Assembly (NCBI RefSeq): GCF_003206695.1 | Contig: NZ_PZJN01000010.1 | Span: 1 to 64,000 of the forward strand | Direction of reading: 5' to 3' | Length of the DNA stretch: 64,000 nt | Source of the DNA: Salinicola halophyticus | GTDB taxonomy: Bacteria; Pseudomonadota; Gammaproteobacteria; Pseudomonadales; Halomonadaceae | Shown here: piece after piece, positions 8,011 to 21,116 of the stretch | How positions within the stretch are numbered: position 1 is the stretch's first letter | How the letters are laid out: each line of letters opens with the position of its first letter | The notes under the pieces: generated by a model | The model's input: the letters and a program-made list of their open reading frames with translations, nothing else | What the model was told of the DNA's origin: nothing | Database searches by the model: none | Translations under genes and position numbers: made by a program

Positions 8011-9140
8011 TAACACGCATTCCCTTTACGCAGTATCACACTGCCCGCACTGTAGCCCGCACCGAAGGAACACACCACCCCTACATCGCCCTCCTGCAGA
8101 TCGTCGCGATGGAGGTGGAACGCGATGATCGATCCGGCGGAACTGGTATTGGCATAGCGGTCCAGAATTATCGGCGCCTCAGCCAGTGAAGGTTCGCGCC
8201 CCAGCACGCGCTGGGCGATCATGTCATTCATGTGACGATTGGCCTGATGCAGCCACAGTTTCTTGACGGAATCTCCCGTCAGCGACTGACTTTCCAGATG
8301 TTCGAGAATCAACGCCGCCACCAGCGGGCAGACCTCCTTGAACACCTTGCGCCCTTCCTGGACGAAAAGCTTGTCCAGCGCCCCCTCATCTTGATCCGCC
8401 AGACGATTCAGAAAGCCGAAATTATTGCGAATGGCATTGGAGAACCGTGTGGTCAGACGCGTGCCGAGCACCGTGAAATGTTCCCGATCCTGAGCGAGAT
8501 GATCCGCTTCCAGCACGATGGCGGTGCAAGCGTCACCGAAGATGAAATGGCTGTCCCGATCACGAAAGTTGAGATGCGCGGAACAGATCTCGGGATTGAC
8601 CACCAGCACCCGCTCGAGGCTGCCGGCGCGAATGGCATTGGTCGCCATGTCGATGGCAAACGTCGCGCTGGAACAGGCCACGTTCATGTCGAAAGCGTAG
8701 CCGCCGGCACCGAGCGCCGCCTGCAGCTCGACGGCCACGGCCGGGTAAGGACGCTGCAGGTTGGAACAGGCGACGATGATCAGGTCGAGCTGATCGGCAC
8801 GGATTCCGGCCTCGTCCAGCGCCTGCCGGGCCGCTTCCATGCCCATTTCGGCCTGCACCGACAGCGTATCGTTGGCCCGTTCGGGAATTCGCGGGCGCAT
8901 GCGTTCGGGGTCCAGAATGCCGCTGGCTTCCATCACGTAGCGACTTTCGATACCCGACGCCTTGACGATGAAGGCTTCACTGGAGTGCGCCAACGGTTCG
9001 CGCTCGCCGCGTGCGATGGCTCCCGCCTGACGGGTATTTTCCGCATCGACCCAGGCATTGAAGCTGGCGACCAGCTCGGCGTTGCCAATCGAATCCGGCG
9101 GCGTGAACAGGCCAGTCGCGGTAATCACGGCTTGCGTCAT
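8010..9140 (-). CDS. Beta-ketoacyl-ACP synthase III (FabH-like)
   Basis: Thiolase-fold condensing enzyme of 376 residues. The catalytic triad is in place: Cys156 in NVACSSAT, His298 in WLHQANRHM and Asn331 in YANTSSAGS. Length and the opening ITATGLFTPPDSIGNAEL match the FabH-related synthase of P. aeruginosa PA3286, which is known to condense medium-chain acyl-CoA from beta-oxidation with malonyl-ACP; the same role here is inference. It is not in a fab operon: the gene ends with TAATG coupling to mlaA, and the neighbours suggest membrane-lipid homeostasis. Housekeeping fabH is expected elsewhere. Confidence 0.88.
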   Translation of the reverse strand: MTQAVITATGLFTPPDSIGNAELVASFNAWVDAENTRQAGAIARGEREPLAHSSEAFIVKASGIESRYVMEASGILDPERMRPRIPERANDTLSVQAEMGMEAARQALDEAGIRADQLDLIIVACSNLQRPYPAVAVELQAALGAGGYAFDMNVACSSATFAIDMATNAIRAGSLERVLVVNPEICSAHLNFRDRDSHFIFGDACTAIVLEADHLAQDREHFTVLGTRLTTRFSNAIRNNFGFLNRLADQDEGALDKLFVQEGRKVFKEVCPLVAALILEHLESQSLTGDSVKKLWLHQANRHMNDMIAQRVLGREPSLAEAPIILDRYANTSSAGSIIAFHLHRDDLQEGDVGVVCSFGAGYSAGSVILRKGNAC

Positions 9141-9225
9141 TGACTCTCATCTCCCGCGGCCTCTGCCGCTATTACGGTTTACGTGTTCCCACTTGCGGTG
9201 GATGCACTGAAGCGAATCCGGTCGC

Positions 9226-13296
<4,071 letters not shown>

Positions 13297-13327
13297 GAGA
13301 TCCTCTACGTCGGCGAGACAACGGCGA

Positions 13328-13361
13328 AAACGGGGTCGTCACCAAAGGCGGTGACGAACCC
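13328..13361 (-). terminator. Putative terminator between fadD and hrpA
   Basis: On the minus strand GGGTTCGTCACC, a six-base loop and GGTGACGACCCC form a long stem, followed by GTTTTC. The T-tract is short, so this may be a weak or factor-dependent terminator. It lies 24 bases after the fadD stop codon. Confidence 0.55.
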
Positions 13362-13384
13362 GTCATTGTAGCGCCGTCAGCGGA

Positions 13385-15181
13385 TCAACTCACGTCCGAA
13401 GAGGAATGACCCGTTTTCGCCGGCTTTTCATCGGGTGTTTCACCGGGCTTTTTATCGACCTTTGCACCGCTGTTTTCACCGGCCCTGTCATCAAGCTTCC
13501 CGGATCGCGGAGAGGCGTCGTTCGATGACGCGTCACGCAACTCCCGCCGCAGCACCTTGCCGACGTTGCTCTTGGGCAGTTCATCGCGCAGTTCCACGAA
13601 CTTGGGCACCTTGTAGCCGGTCATCTCCTTCTTGCACCACTGACGAAGCGCTTGAGGATCGAGGCTGTCATTGCGGGCGACCACGAACAGCTTGACCGCC
13701 TCGCCGGTCTCCTCGTCGGGCACCCCGACCGCGGCGACTTCGACGACATCGGGATGGCTCGCGACGACCTCCTCGATCTCGTTGGGGTAGACGTTGAAGC
13801 CGGAGACCAGAATCATGTCTTTCTTGCGATCGACGATCTTGACGTAGCCATCGTCGAGAATCTGAGCCATATCCCCGGTGCGCAGCCAACCATCGGCGTC
13901 CAACGTCTTGGCGGTATCCTCCGGGCGGTTCCAGTAGCCCTTCATGACCTGCGGGCCCTTGACGCAAAGCTCACCCTTCTCGCCACGCGGCAACGCGCGA
14001 CCCTCGTCATCAATGACCTGAATCGCGGTGCCGGGCACCGGTTTGCCGATGGTGCCGATCTGCGGGGCTTCCGGCGGGTTGACCAACGCGATCGGCGAGG
14101 TTTCGGTCAAGCCGTAGCCTTCGACGATGCCCAGGCCGGTAGCCTGCTCCCAGCGCTGCGCCACCGTGGGCGTCAGGGCCATGCCTCCGGAAATCGTCAG
14201 CTTGAGGCGGGAAAAGTCGAGCGCCTTGAAGTCATCACGCTGACACAGCGCATTGAACAGGGTGTTGAGTCCGACGAACACGGTGAACGGCGTCTTGGAC
14301 AGCGTCTTGACGAAGCCCTCGATATCGCGCGGATTGGGAATCAGAATGTTGTGATGCCCGGAAACCATCGCGAACAGGCAGTTCACCGTGAAGGTGTAGA
14401 TGTGATAGCACGGCAGCGGCGCAATGATCGTTTCCTCTCCCTCGACCAGCGTCTTGCCCACTACCTGCTGGGTCTGCAGCATGTTGGCGATCAGATTGCG
14501 ATGGGTCAGCATCGCGCCCTTGGCGACGCCGGTGGTCCCGCCGGTGTACTGCAGCGCCGCCACATCATCGCCGCGGCTGGCCACGACCTCGGCCGAATGT
14601 CGGCTGCCGGCAGAGAGCGCATCTCGAAAGCTCACCGCGGCGGGCAGCGAATAGGCCGGCACCAGTTTCTTGACATGGCGTACCACACCGTTGACCACCA
14701 ATCGCTTGGGCCACGGATGGAGATCCGCCATTTCGGTCACGTAGACATGGCGAATGTCGGTCTGATCGAGCACCTTTTCCAGCTTGTGCGCCATGTTGGC
14801 CAGCACCAGCACGGCCTTGACGCCCGCGTCACGAAACTGGTGGCGCATCTCGCGCTCGGTGTAGAGCGGGTTGGTGTTGACTACCACGAGCCCCGCCCGC
14901 AGGGCGCCGAATACCGCGACGGGGAACTGCAGGACGTTTGGCAGCTGTATCGCGATTCGATCGCCGGGCTCCAGGTCGGTCTCCCGTTGCAGCCAGGCGG
15001 CAAAGTGGCCCGAGAGCCGATCGATGTCACGATAGCGCAAGGTATGACCCAGACAGCTGAAGGCAGGCTTGTCCGCAAAGCGGCGGCACGCTTCGGCGAT
15101 GATATCGTTGATCGACTCGAACGCCTCCATGCCCTCCAGCGGCGCTCCCGTTTCGATGCACGGGCTGACGCTATCGCTCAT
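13385..15181 (-). CDS. fadD: Long-chain-fatty-acid--CoA ligase FadD
   Basis: Activates fatty acids to acyl-CoA at the inner membrane for beta-oxidation. The 598-residue product has the AMP-binding P-loop YTGGTTGVAKG (212-222), the ANL motif YGLTETSP, and the C-terminal motif with the catalytic lysine region (LPKSNVGKVLRRELRD). The start gives MSDSVSPCIETG, with AAGGAG five bases upstream; the open frame extends 23 codons further without support. Compared with E. coli FadD (561 residues), it carries a hydrophilic tail of about 45 residues rich in Lys, Pro, Glu and Asp (VDKKPGETPDEKPAKTG) after the conserved end. It is probably a single-gene transcript closed by the hairpin before hrpA. Confidence 0.95.
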   Translation of the reverse strand: MSDSVSPCIETGAPLEGMEAFESINDIIAEACRRFADKPAFSCLGHTLRYRDIDRLSGHFAAWLQRETDLEPGDRIAIQLPNVLQFPVAVFGALRAGLVVVNTNPLYTEREMRHQFRDAGVKAVLVLANMAHKLEKVLDQTDIRHVYVTEMADLHPWPKRLVVNGVVRHVKKLVPAYSLPAAVSFRDALSAGSRHSAEVVASRGDDVAALQYTGGTTGVAKGAMLTHRNLIANMLQTQQVVGKTLVEGEETIIAPLPCYHIYTFTVNCLFAMVSGHHNILIPNPRDIEGFVKTLSKTPFTVFVGLNTLFNALCQRDDFKALDFSRLKLTISGGMALTPTVAQRWEQATGLGIVEGYGLTETSPIALVNPPEAPQIGTIGKPVPGTAIQVIDDEGRALPRGEKGELCVKGPQVMKGYWNRPEDTAKTLDADGWLRTGDMAQILDDGYVKIVDRKKDMILVSGFNVYPNEIEEVVASHPDVVEVAAVGVPDEETGEAVKLFVVARNDSLDPQALRQWCKKEMTGYKVPKFVELRDELPKSNVGKVLRRELRDASSNDASPRSGKLDDRAGENSGAKVDKKPGETPDEKPAKTGHSSSDVS

Positions 15182-15356
15182 AGGATCTCCTTGATTCGTG
15201 ACGGTTATCGTCCTTATAACAGGATCACGACGGCAAGGCGCTGCCACCAAGGTGGTAGGCGAGCGGCAGCGCTGCCTAGCGGAGCCCGATTCACATCGAT
15301 CTTGCCATCAGGTCCGAGCTTCGATCGAGCTGGCGATGGGTGCTCGAGCCCGACGC

Positions 15357-17159
15357 TCAGATCGATGGCTCCGAGCGTCGAGCCAGCCGGCGGCGCTTGA
15401 CCGCGCCCCGCCAGCGTAGCAGCACCCACAGCAGCAGGATGATCGCGATGACGATCCACGTTACCGGACGCTGCGCGTAGGTCTCCAGGTAAGGTTTGGC
15501 GATCCGCCACCCCTGCCGAGTCTTGTCGACCGCGATGTCGGCCATCTGCGAGGCGGTCAGGCCATCGAGAAAGGCGTCACTCTCCTCGTCGCCGCTGCCC
15601 ACGCTATCGTCCTGCTGGCGAGATTCGCTGACGATACCGCGATCGAGATCCGCACCGCTCAGACCGACGGCGGCGTCGGGATTGAGCCGCACCACCGGCA
15701 GATCGAAGTGCAGCGTGCGACCCTCGACCTGCGCCTCCGCGACGATCTTGACAGGCAGTGACTCGTTGGGATCTGTCTGAGGCACGTCAATCGTCCACTC
15801 ACGATCCCCGGTCTGGCGCACGTCGAGCGACCGGCCGGTCAGACTCGCACTGAGCTGGGTGTTGTCGACGTTGAGATCCGGGTGATTGGCGCGAACCACG
15901 ATTTGGGTGCCATCCGGGCTCAGCACGGCACTCAACGCCGCCACCACGTTGACCGGCTGCACCTGCTGGCGAATCATCTGGTCGCTGCGGGCGGTAATGG
16001 TCAGGCGCGCGTTGCCGAGCTGCTCGACGCCCGGCAGCTCTCCACGGAAATGATCATCGGACGCCGATAGCGGGGTCTCGGCGAGCGAGGCGCCATCGAG
16101 ATCACGTAGCTCGGCGTTAATGCTCAGCCCCTCGGGACGTGCATCGGCGTCGAGCGTCTCGCCGTCGGCTTCAAGCCATACCTCCAGCGGCGTCGAGAAA
16201 CCGCGATAGAGCGTTGCCGGGAGCTGGTCGCCACGCAGCACGGTGTCGGCCTGAATGCCGATACGGCTATCGGCACCGATATCGCCCTCGATCTGCCATT
16301 GGCCCGGCGTCGGGTCGGGTACGGTGATCAGGTCGTAGCGGTCGCTACTCTGCCACTCCACGGAACCCGGGTGATCATCGCGCGAGTAGCGTCGACCGTC
16401 GGGACCGACCAACACCGGCGAATCCACGCCCGGCGCGTGAAACAGCAAGGCGTTGAACTCATCGATATCGTCATCGACGCTGAAGCGCTGCTGCTCGTCG
16501 AGGGGTATCTGATCACCGGGCAGAATACGATCGAGCACATCGAGGAACGCCCGCAACAGCTCCTCGGGCGTATTGGCGACGGCTGCCAGCCCACCGGTGG
16601 TCTGGGCGACCTGTTCGAGCAGCGGCAAGTCGACATTGTCGGAGAGCGCGATGGGATGAACGACGACGCCGCGCGATGCCAGTTCCGGCGCCAGCTCACG
16701 GATGATTCGCTGGCGCGACGCGTTGTCGTGGCCGGCCTTGTCGCTACCGGAAGCCGGCAGATCGACCATGCCATCGGTCAACAGGATCAGATGGCGATTG
16801 GCGCTATCCGGGCCGGCATTCGCCACCTGACGCAGCGCGCGTTCGATATCGGTGAACTGCTGATAGTCGGTCAATTGCGGCGCCATGTCGCTGGCACGCT
16901 GACGCCAGGTATCGGCCACGTCGCCGCTGGGCAGCGGATTGGAGACCGTCGTGCCGAACGTCCAGATCGACCCCCGGGCGCTCGGCGGCAGCAGCGTCGC
17001 GGCAAGCCCCAGGGCTTCGGCACGAAGATTGTGGGGGTCGTTGTGCTTCATGCTGCCGGATACGTCGACGACCATTCGCACGTCCGGCGCGGACTGCGCC
17101 GACGCCCAGGTGGGAAGAAGCCCTGCCATCAGAGTCACGATCAACAGCAACGCCCGCAT
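15357..17159 (-). CDS. von Willebrand factor A domain membrane protein
   Basis: A 600-residue exported protein of unknown function. Residues 1-22 look like a signal peptide (MRALLLIVTLMAGLLPTWAS). A VWA domain follows, with the MIDAS motif DVSGSM at 32-37 and LLTDGMVDLP further on. A long beta-rich region comes next, then a single membrane helix near 563-582 (VTWIVIAIILLLWVLLRW) and a basic cytoplasmic tail. The layout, with a periplasmic metal-binding VWA domain anchored at the C-terminus, resembles TIGR03503-like proteins of marine gammaproteobacteria. The start was chosen because AAGGA lies 8 bases before this ATG; another ATG 9 bases upstream overlaps the site. It lies 74 bases after a small membrane protein gene and is probably co-transcribed with it. 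Confidence 0.8.
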   Translation of the reverse strand: MRALLLIVTLMAGLLPTWASAQSAPDVRMVVDVSGSMKHNDPHNLRAEALGLAATLLPPSARGSIWTFGTTVSNPLPSGDVADTWRQRASDMAPQLTDYQQFTDIERALRQVANAGPDSANRHLILLTDGMVDLPASGSDKAGHDNASRQRIIRELAPELASRGVVVHPIALSDNVDLPLLEQVAQTTGGLAAVANTPEELLRAFLDVLDRILPGDQIPLDEQQRFSVDDDIDEFNALLFHAPGVDSPVLVGPDGRRYSRDDHPGSVEWQSSDRYDLITVPDPTPGQWQIEGDIGADSRIGIQADTVLRGDQLPATLYRGFSTPLEVWLEADGETLDADARPEGLSINAELRDLDGASLAETPLSASDDHFRGELPGVEQLGNARLTITARSDQMIRQQVQPVNVVAALSAVLSPDGTQIVVRANHPDLNVDNTQLSASLTGRSLDVRQTGDREWTIDVPQTDPNESLPVKIVAEAQVEGRTLHFDLPVVRLNPDAAVGLSGADLDRGIVSESRQQDDSVGSGDEESDAFLDGLTASQMADIAVDKTRQGWRIAKPYLETYAQRPVTWIVIAIILLLWVLLRWRGAVKRRRLARRSEPSI

Positions 17160-17233
17160 TTCTCGCATCCTTGTCGAAACCCGTATCAGAACGCAACGAG
17201 AATCGCCCCGTCCGCTCATTCATCGTCTCGCGA

Positions 17234-17737
17234 TCAGTTGACGACCGGCTCGCGCCGACCGCCCGACCTGCCTCGTCCCGCATCGCGCCGGCCGGGCGCG
17301 CGCTTCGCGTCTGTCCTGGTCCGCGCGTCGGCATTCCGGCGCTGTACCGGTTTGCGCCGACCGCCCGAGCCGGCGTCGCTATCGTCGTCATCGCGGCGGC
17401 GTAGCAGGCGCCACGCCAACAGCCCCAGCGCGCCGCCGATAACCGCGCCCGCCAGCAACAGAGGAGAGGCGCCGGCAACCTGCCCGCCGTCGTGCTGAAC
17501 CACCCCTACCGCCATTACCACGATAGCCGGCGCCAGACCGGAGTAGGTTTGGCCCGGCTCGAGTAGCGGCAGCGAAAACGGTGCCACCATCCACAAGCTA
17601 CCGGCGACGACGCCTACCAGCACCAGTCGCGGCAGCAGCGGCAACAGCCGTACGCCCAGATAACCGGTGACCAGAACGATCAGAGACAGTACGCCATAAC
17701 TCAGCCAGAGTTGCGGCAGGGAATCGGAAAACAGCAT
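17234..17737 (-). CDS. Hypothetical membrane protein upstream of the VWA protein
   Basis: A 167-residue protein I do not recognise. Residues 1-110 hold about four hydrophobic segments (for example LSLIVLVTGYLGVRLLPLL and LVLVGVVAGSLWMVAPFSL), ending in LLLAGAVIGGALGLLAWRLL. The last 55 residues are highly charged, with a DDDD stretch and then Arg-, Gly- and Lys-rich sequence ending RRDAGRGRSGGRREPVVN, probably cytoplasmic. It is the first gene of a minus-strand pair with the VWA protein, so a shared role in the envelope is possible. GAGAG about 9 bases before the ATG is a weak ribosome binding site. Confidence 0.6.
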   Translation of the reverse strand: MLFSDSLPQLWLSYGVLSLIVLVTGYLGVRLLPLLPRLVLVGVVAGSLWMVAPFSLPLLEPGQTYSGLAPAIVVMAVGVVQHDGGQVAGASPLLLAGAVIGGALGLLAWRLLRRRDDDDSDAGSGGRRKPVQRRNADARTRTDAKRAPGRRDAGRGRSGGRREPVVN

Positions 17738-18028
17738 GGTAGTGACTCTCGATTCATACGATTTGTGCCATGGTACACTTCAGGCCGAAAAAGCACAGCT
17801 CAAGCCAGGAAGCACGGTCGCACAAGCGCCCCGCCCGACCCTCGCGTCGACGCGCCGCGTCCCTGACCGGCGGTAAACTCCTGGCTGTCGTGAGGCAAAG
17901 CTTTCTTTCCGATCGATGCTTCGAACGTCATCGCGGCACGGGCTTGTCATCGCCCGAACTCATCGCCGTCCGAACTCTTTACACACGCCGGGTTCGCCGC
18001 ACCCCGCTCGCAAGGATTCTGCCCGATC

Positions 18029-20176
18029 ATGACCCGCTCGCAGACGACATCGACGCCTCCCGCGATTCACTTTCGTCGCAGTGACGACCCCGATTGGCAC
18101 TGGCTGGAGTCGCGAGACGATCCTCAGGTCAAGGCTTTCCTGCGGGCTGCCAACCGTGAAAGCGATGTTTTTTTCGCGCCTCTGAAGGCCCTCGAAGAGG
18201 CGCTCTATGAAGGCCATCTGGCACGGCGCGAGCTTCAGGTCACCGGCTTGCCGACGGCGCTGGAACGCTTTCGCTACTGGAGCGAGACCGCCAGCGATGC
18301 CGATTATCCGCTGTGGTGGCGCCAGACGCTGGACAGCACCACCGCTCCCGAGCTGCTGCTCGATCTCGAGGCCCGCTCGCAGGCCCACGATTTTCTCGAG
18401 CTCGGCGACATGGCGATCTCCTCCGACGAGGAGTGGCTGGCCTGGACCGAAGACGCCAGCGGCAACGAATATTTCGATCTCTACCTGAAGCGCTTGCCGG
18501 ACGGCGAACCGCAACGACTGCGCCGGCGCATCGGGCCGGACCTGGTATGGGCGGAAGACAATCGCACCCTGTTCTTCACGCGTTACGACGCCACCCAGCG
18601 CCCGGCCAGCGTGTGGCTGTTGCGCCCCGAGGACGATCACAGCGTGAAGATCTTCGAGGAGACCGACGTCGAATTCTGGGTCGGGCTGGGCAAGACCCGC
18701 TCGCGTCAGTGGCTGATGCTGGAGACCGCCTCGAAGGACACCGCCGAATGTCATCTGATACCGGCCCATGCCCCGCTGACGCCGCCGGCATGCGTACGGC
18801 CGCGAGAGACCGGGGTCGAATATGCCCTCGAGCATCGTGCCGATACCTTCTATGTGCTGCACAACCGCGAAGGCTCCCATTTCCGGCTGGACAGCGCGCC
18901 GGTCTCGCGCCCGGATGCCTGGACGCCGCTGATCCCGCACCGCGATGACGTCACGCTCGAAGGGGTCGACGCCTTCGGCTGGGGCCTGGTCGTCACCGAG
19001 CGCGACCATCACGAGGCACAGGTCTATCTGCGCGTGATCGAGCTGGCGCACGATGCCGAACCCTCCAGTGAAGAGCTTGCCAGTATCGCGCTGACGGCGA
19101 ACGAAACGCCCGGTAAGCGACTCCCTTTATTCGATGCACCCTGCAGCCTTGCGCTCGGCGACACCCCGGATTTCCATACCCGCAAGCTGCTTCTGCGCGA
19201 GGAGTCCTTCACTCTGCCGGGGCGCTGGATCGAGCACGATCTCGACAGCGGCGAGCAGCGCCTGCTCAAGGCTCAGCCTCTGCATGGCGACCTACGGCCA
19301 GAGGATCTGGCCTGTCGCCGGCTCTGGGCAGAGGGCCACGACGGCGAACGCATACCCGTTTCGGTGGTTGCAAGAGCCGACAGGCTCGGCCAGTCACCGA
19401 TGCCGACGCTACTCTACGGCTATGGCGCCTATGGCGAAGTGCTGGATCCCTGGTTCTCGATTGCGCGTCTAGAATTGCTCTCACGCGGCGTCGCGTTCGC
19501 CGTCGCCCATGTCCGCGGTGGCGGTGATCGTGGCGAACCGTGGTATCTGGCGGGCAAACTCGAGCATAAGGAAAACAGCTTCAAGGACTTTCTGGCGGCA
19601 CGCCATGCGCTGGTAGGAGAAGGGCTTTCCGACCCCGGTCGAATCGCGGCCTACGGCGCCAGTGCCGGCGGCCTGCTGGTCGGGGCGAGCCTCAATATCG
19701 AGCCGGAGGCATTCTGCGCGGCCGTACTCGACGTGCCGTTCGTCGATGTACTGCGCACCATGGAAAACCCCGATCTACCGCTGACCACCGCTGAGTACAC
19801 CGAATGGGGCAACCCGGACGAGCCCGCCGCGCGGCGACGCATTCGCGACTATTCACCGCTCGACAATCTCACCGCCCAGCCCTACCCCAGCGTACTGCTG
19901 CAGGGGAGCTGGCACGATTCGCGCGTTCCGTACTGGGAGCCCGCCAAGCTCTACGCGCGCATGACCGAGCTTGGCAGCGCCCGGGGGCCGATCGTTCTAC
20001 GAACCGACATGGCGGCCGGACACGGCGGCGCCTCGGGTCGATTCAAGGCGTGGCGGGATAACGCGCGTCAGGATGCTTTCGTGCTGTGGGCCCTGGGATT
20101 AGGGCAGAGACTGGATGCGGCATCGCCTGACTCGCCCGAAAAGCCGACCGCGATCGCCCAGCGGAACGATCGCTAA
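18029..20176 (+). CDS. ptrB: Oligopeptidase B (S9A serine peptidase)
   Basis: Cytoplasmic prolyl-oligopeptidase-family enzyme that cuts short peptides after basic residues. The 715-residue product has the seven-bladed propeller region (about residues 70-420), followed by the alpha/beta-hydrolase catalytic domain. The triad is Ser545 (GASAGG), Asp630 (WHDSRV) and His665 (AGHGGASGR). Stretches such as LLYGYGAYGEVLDPWFS, AHVRGGGDRGEPWY and LPLTTAEYTEWGNP match E. coli PtrB closely. The N-terminal 25 residues are less conserved. The gene is alone and divergent from the membrane protein/VWA pair. The 291-base gap between them shows no other gene; promoter elements there are not clear enough to call. 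Confidence 0.93.
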   Translation: MTRSQTTSTPPAIHFRRSDDPDWHWLESRDDPQVKAFLRAANRESDVFFAPLKALEEALYEGHLARRELQVTGLPTALERFRYWSETASDADYPLWWRQTLDSTTAPELLLDLEARSQAHDFLELGDMAISSDEEWLAWTEDASGNEYFDLYLKRLPDGEPQRLRRRIGPDLVWAEDNRTLFFTRYDATQRPASVWLLRPEDDHSVKIFEETDVEFWVGLGKTRSRQWLMLETASKDTAECHLIPAHAPLTPPACVRPRETGVEYALEHRADTFYVLHNREGSHFRLDSAPVSRPDAWTPLIPHRDDVTLEGVDAFGWGLVVTERDHHEAQVYLRVIELAHDAEPSSEELASIALTANETPGKRLPLFDAPCSLALGDTPDFHTRKLLLREESFTLPGRWIEHDLDSGEQRLLKAQPLHGDLRPEDLACRRLWAEGHDGERIPVSVVARADRLGQSPMPTLLYGYGAYGEVLDPWFSIARLELLSRGVAFAVAHVRGGGDRGEPWYLAGKLEHKENSFKDFLAARHALVGEGLSDPGRIAAYGASAGGLLVGASLNIEPEAFCAAVLDVPFVDVLRTMENPDLPLTTAEYTEWGNPDEPAARRRIRDYSPLDNLTAQPYPSVLLQGSWHDSRVPYWEPAKLYARMTELGSARGPIVLRTDMAAGHGGASGRFKAWRDNARQDAFVLWALGLGQRLDAASPDSPEKPTAIAQRNDR

Positions 20177-20224
20177 CCCCATCATGGCCAGCGTGGCCGA
20201 GCGCAGGCAGTTTTCAGACAAAAC

Positions 20225-20680
20225 CTAGGGCCGTTCGTCGAGCGGAATGATGTCGATGATATGCGCCTCGTAGTCGGCCTCATCGACCTCGGCCTCGCTG
20301 ACGCCAAAGTGGCGCACGCTCATCTGACGTTCGTGCATGCGGCGATCATTGCCGCTGCGCAACGGATGCCAGCTCGCCAGCTTGCGGCCCTCGGCAAGAC
20401 GTCGATAAGCGCAGCTGTGCGGTAGCCAGTGGAACTCATCGATATTATCGAGACTGAGCTGAGTGCACTCCGGAACCTTTTCAAACCGGTTGTCGTAGTC
20501 GCTGCAGCGACAGCTACCGATGTCCAGCAGTCGGCAAGCCACATTGAGCGTGGCGACATCGCCGGTATCCGCGTCTTCCATCTTGACCAGGCAGCACTTG
20601 CCGCAACCGTCGCAAAGCGCCTCCCATTCGGGTTGCGTCAGTTCCTCGAGAGAAAAGCGCTCCCAGAATCGTTCGCGCAT
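20225..20680 (-). CDS. ycgN: YcgN-family cysteine-cluster protein (UPF0260)
   Basis: A 151-residue protein of the YcgN/UPF0260 family, with a cysteine cluster thought to bind zinc or iron. Visible motifs are CDGCGKCC near residues 23-30, then CRLLDIGSCRCSDYDNRF and the HSCAYR segment. Function is unknown. The start gives MRERFWERFSLEELTQPEWE, with AGGA seven bases before it; a longer open frame upstream has no family similarity. It lies 103 bases after ycgL on the same strand, in the ycgN-ycgL-rnd neighbourhood common in gammaproteobacteria. Confidence 0.88.
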   Translation of the reverse strand: MRERFWERFSLEELTQPEWEALCDGCGKCCLVKMEDADTGDVATLNVACRLLDIGSCRCSDYDNRFEKVPECTQLSLDNIDEFHWLPHSCAYRRLAEGRKLASWHPLRSGNDRRMHERQMSVRHFGVSEAEVDEADYEAHIIDIIPLDERP

Positions 20681-20783
20681 ATCGATTTCCTCACAGGGCT
20701 TTTGAACAGGGCTTGTGAACAGAGTTTGGGAACGGACCTTTGGCACCAGGAGTTGCAGTGAACCTGGGCCAGACCCGTCAGGA

Positions 20784-21116
20784 TCACCCATCTCGCGGAG
20801 TGAACAGGTCCAGCATTTCCGGATCCTTGGCCGGCGGCATCTGCAGATAGAAGCCCCGCTCGCGGATCGCCGCCAGCACCTGGGCCACATCGACGCGAGC
20901 CAGCGGGCGCTCGGGCCGCAACAACATCGTCATTACGGCAATCGGCGGACCAAACTGCTCGCGCAACGCCGGTGGCACCGGCGTCATGCCCTGGGCCTTG
21001 TCGAGATAGAGATACATCTCGTCGCGTCTCGGGCTCTTGACCACCTCGCAGATCAATCGATCCGCGACGCTTGGGTCGACACTGGGGTCATTGACGCCCC
21101 GGCGCGAGTCGCTCAC
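20784..21116 (-). CDS. ycgL: YcgL-domain protein
   Basis: Small conserved protein (110 residues) with the YcgL domain, seen in LICEVVKSPRRDEMYLYLDK and ending with RGFYLQMPP. Function is unknown. I start at a GTG whose GTGA overlaps the rnd stop codon by four bases, indicating translational coupling. This gives an N-terminal extension of about 21 residues compared with the E. coli protein, and a start nearer the ICEV core cannot be excluded. It lies directly after rnd, as in many Pseudomonas and Halomonas relatives. Confidence 0.82.
   Translation of the reverse strand: MSDSRRGVNDPSVDPSVADRLICEVVKSPRRDEMYLYLDKAQGMTPVPPALREQFGPPIAVMTMLLRPERPLARVDVAQVLAAIRERGFYLQMPPAKDPEMLDLFTPRDG

Noticed and set aside
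13652-15400. Plus-strand open frame of 582 codons opposite fadD
   Set aside because: Antisense shadow typical of high-GC genes; no family features.
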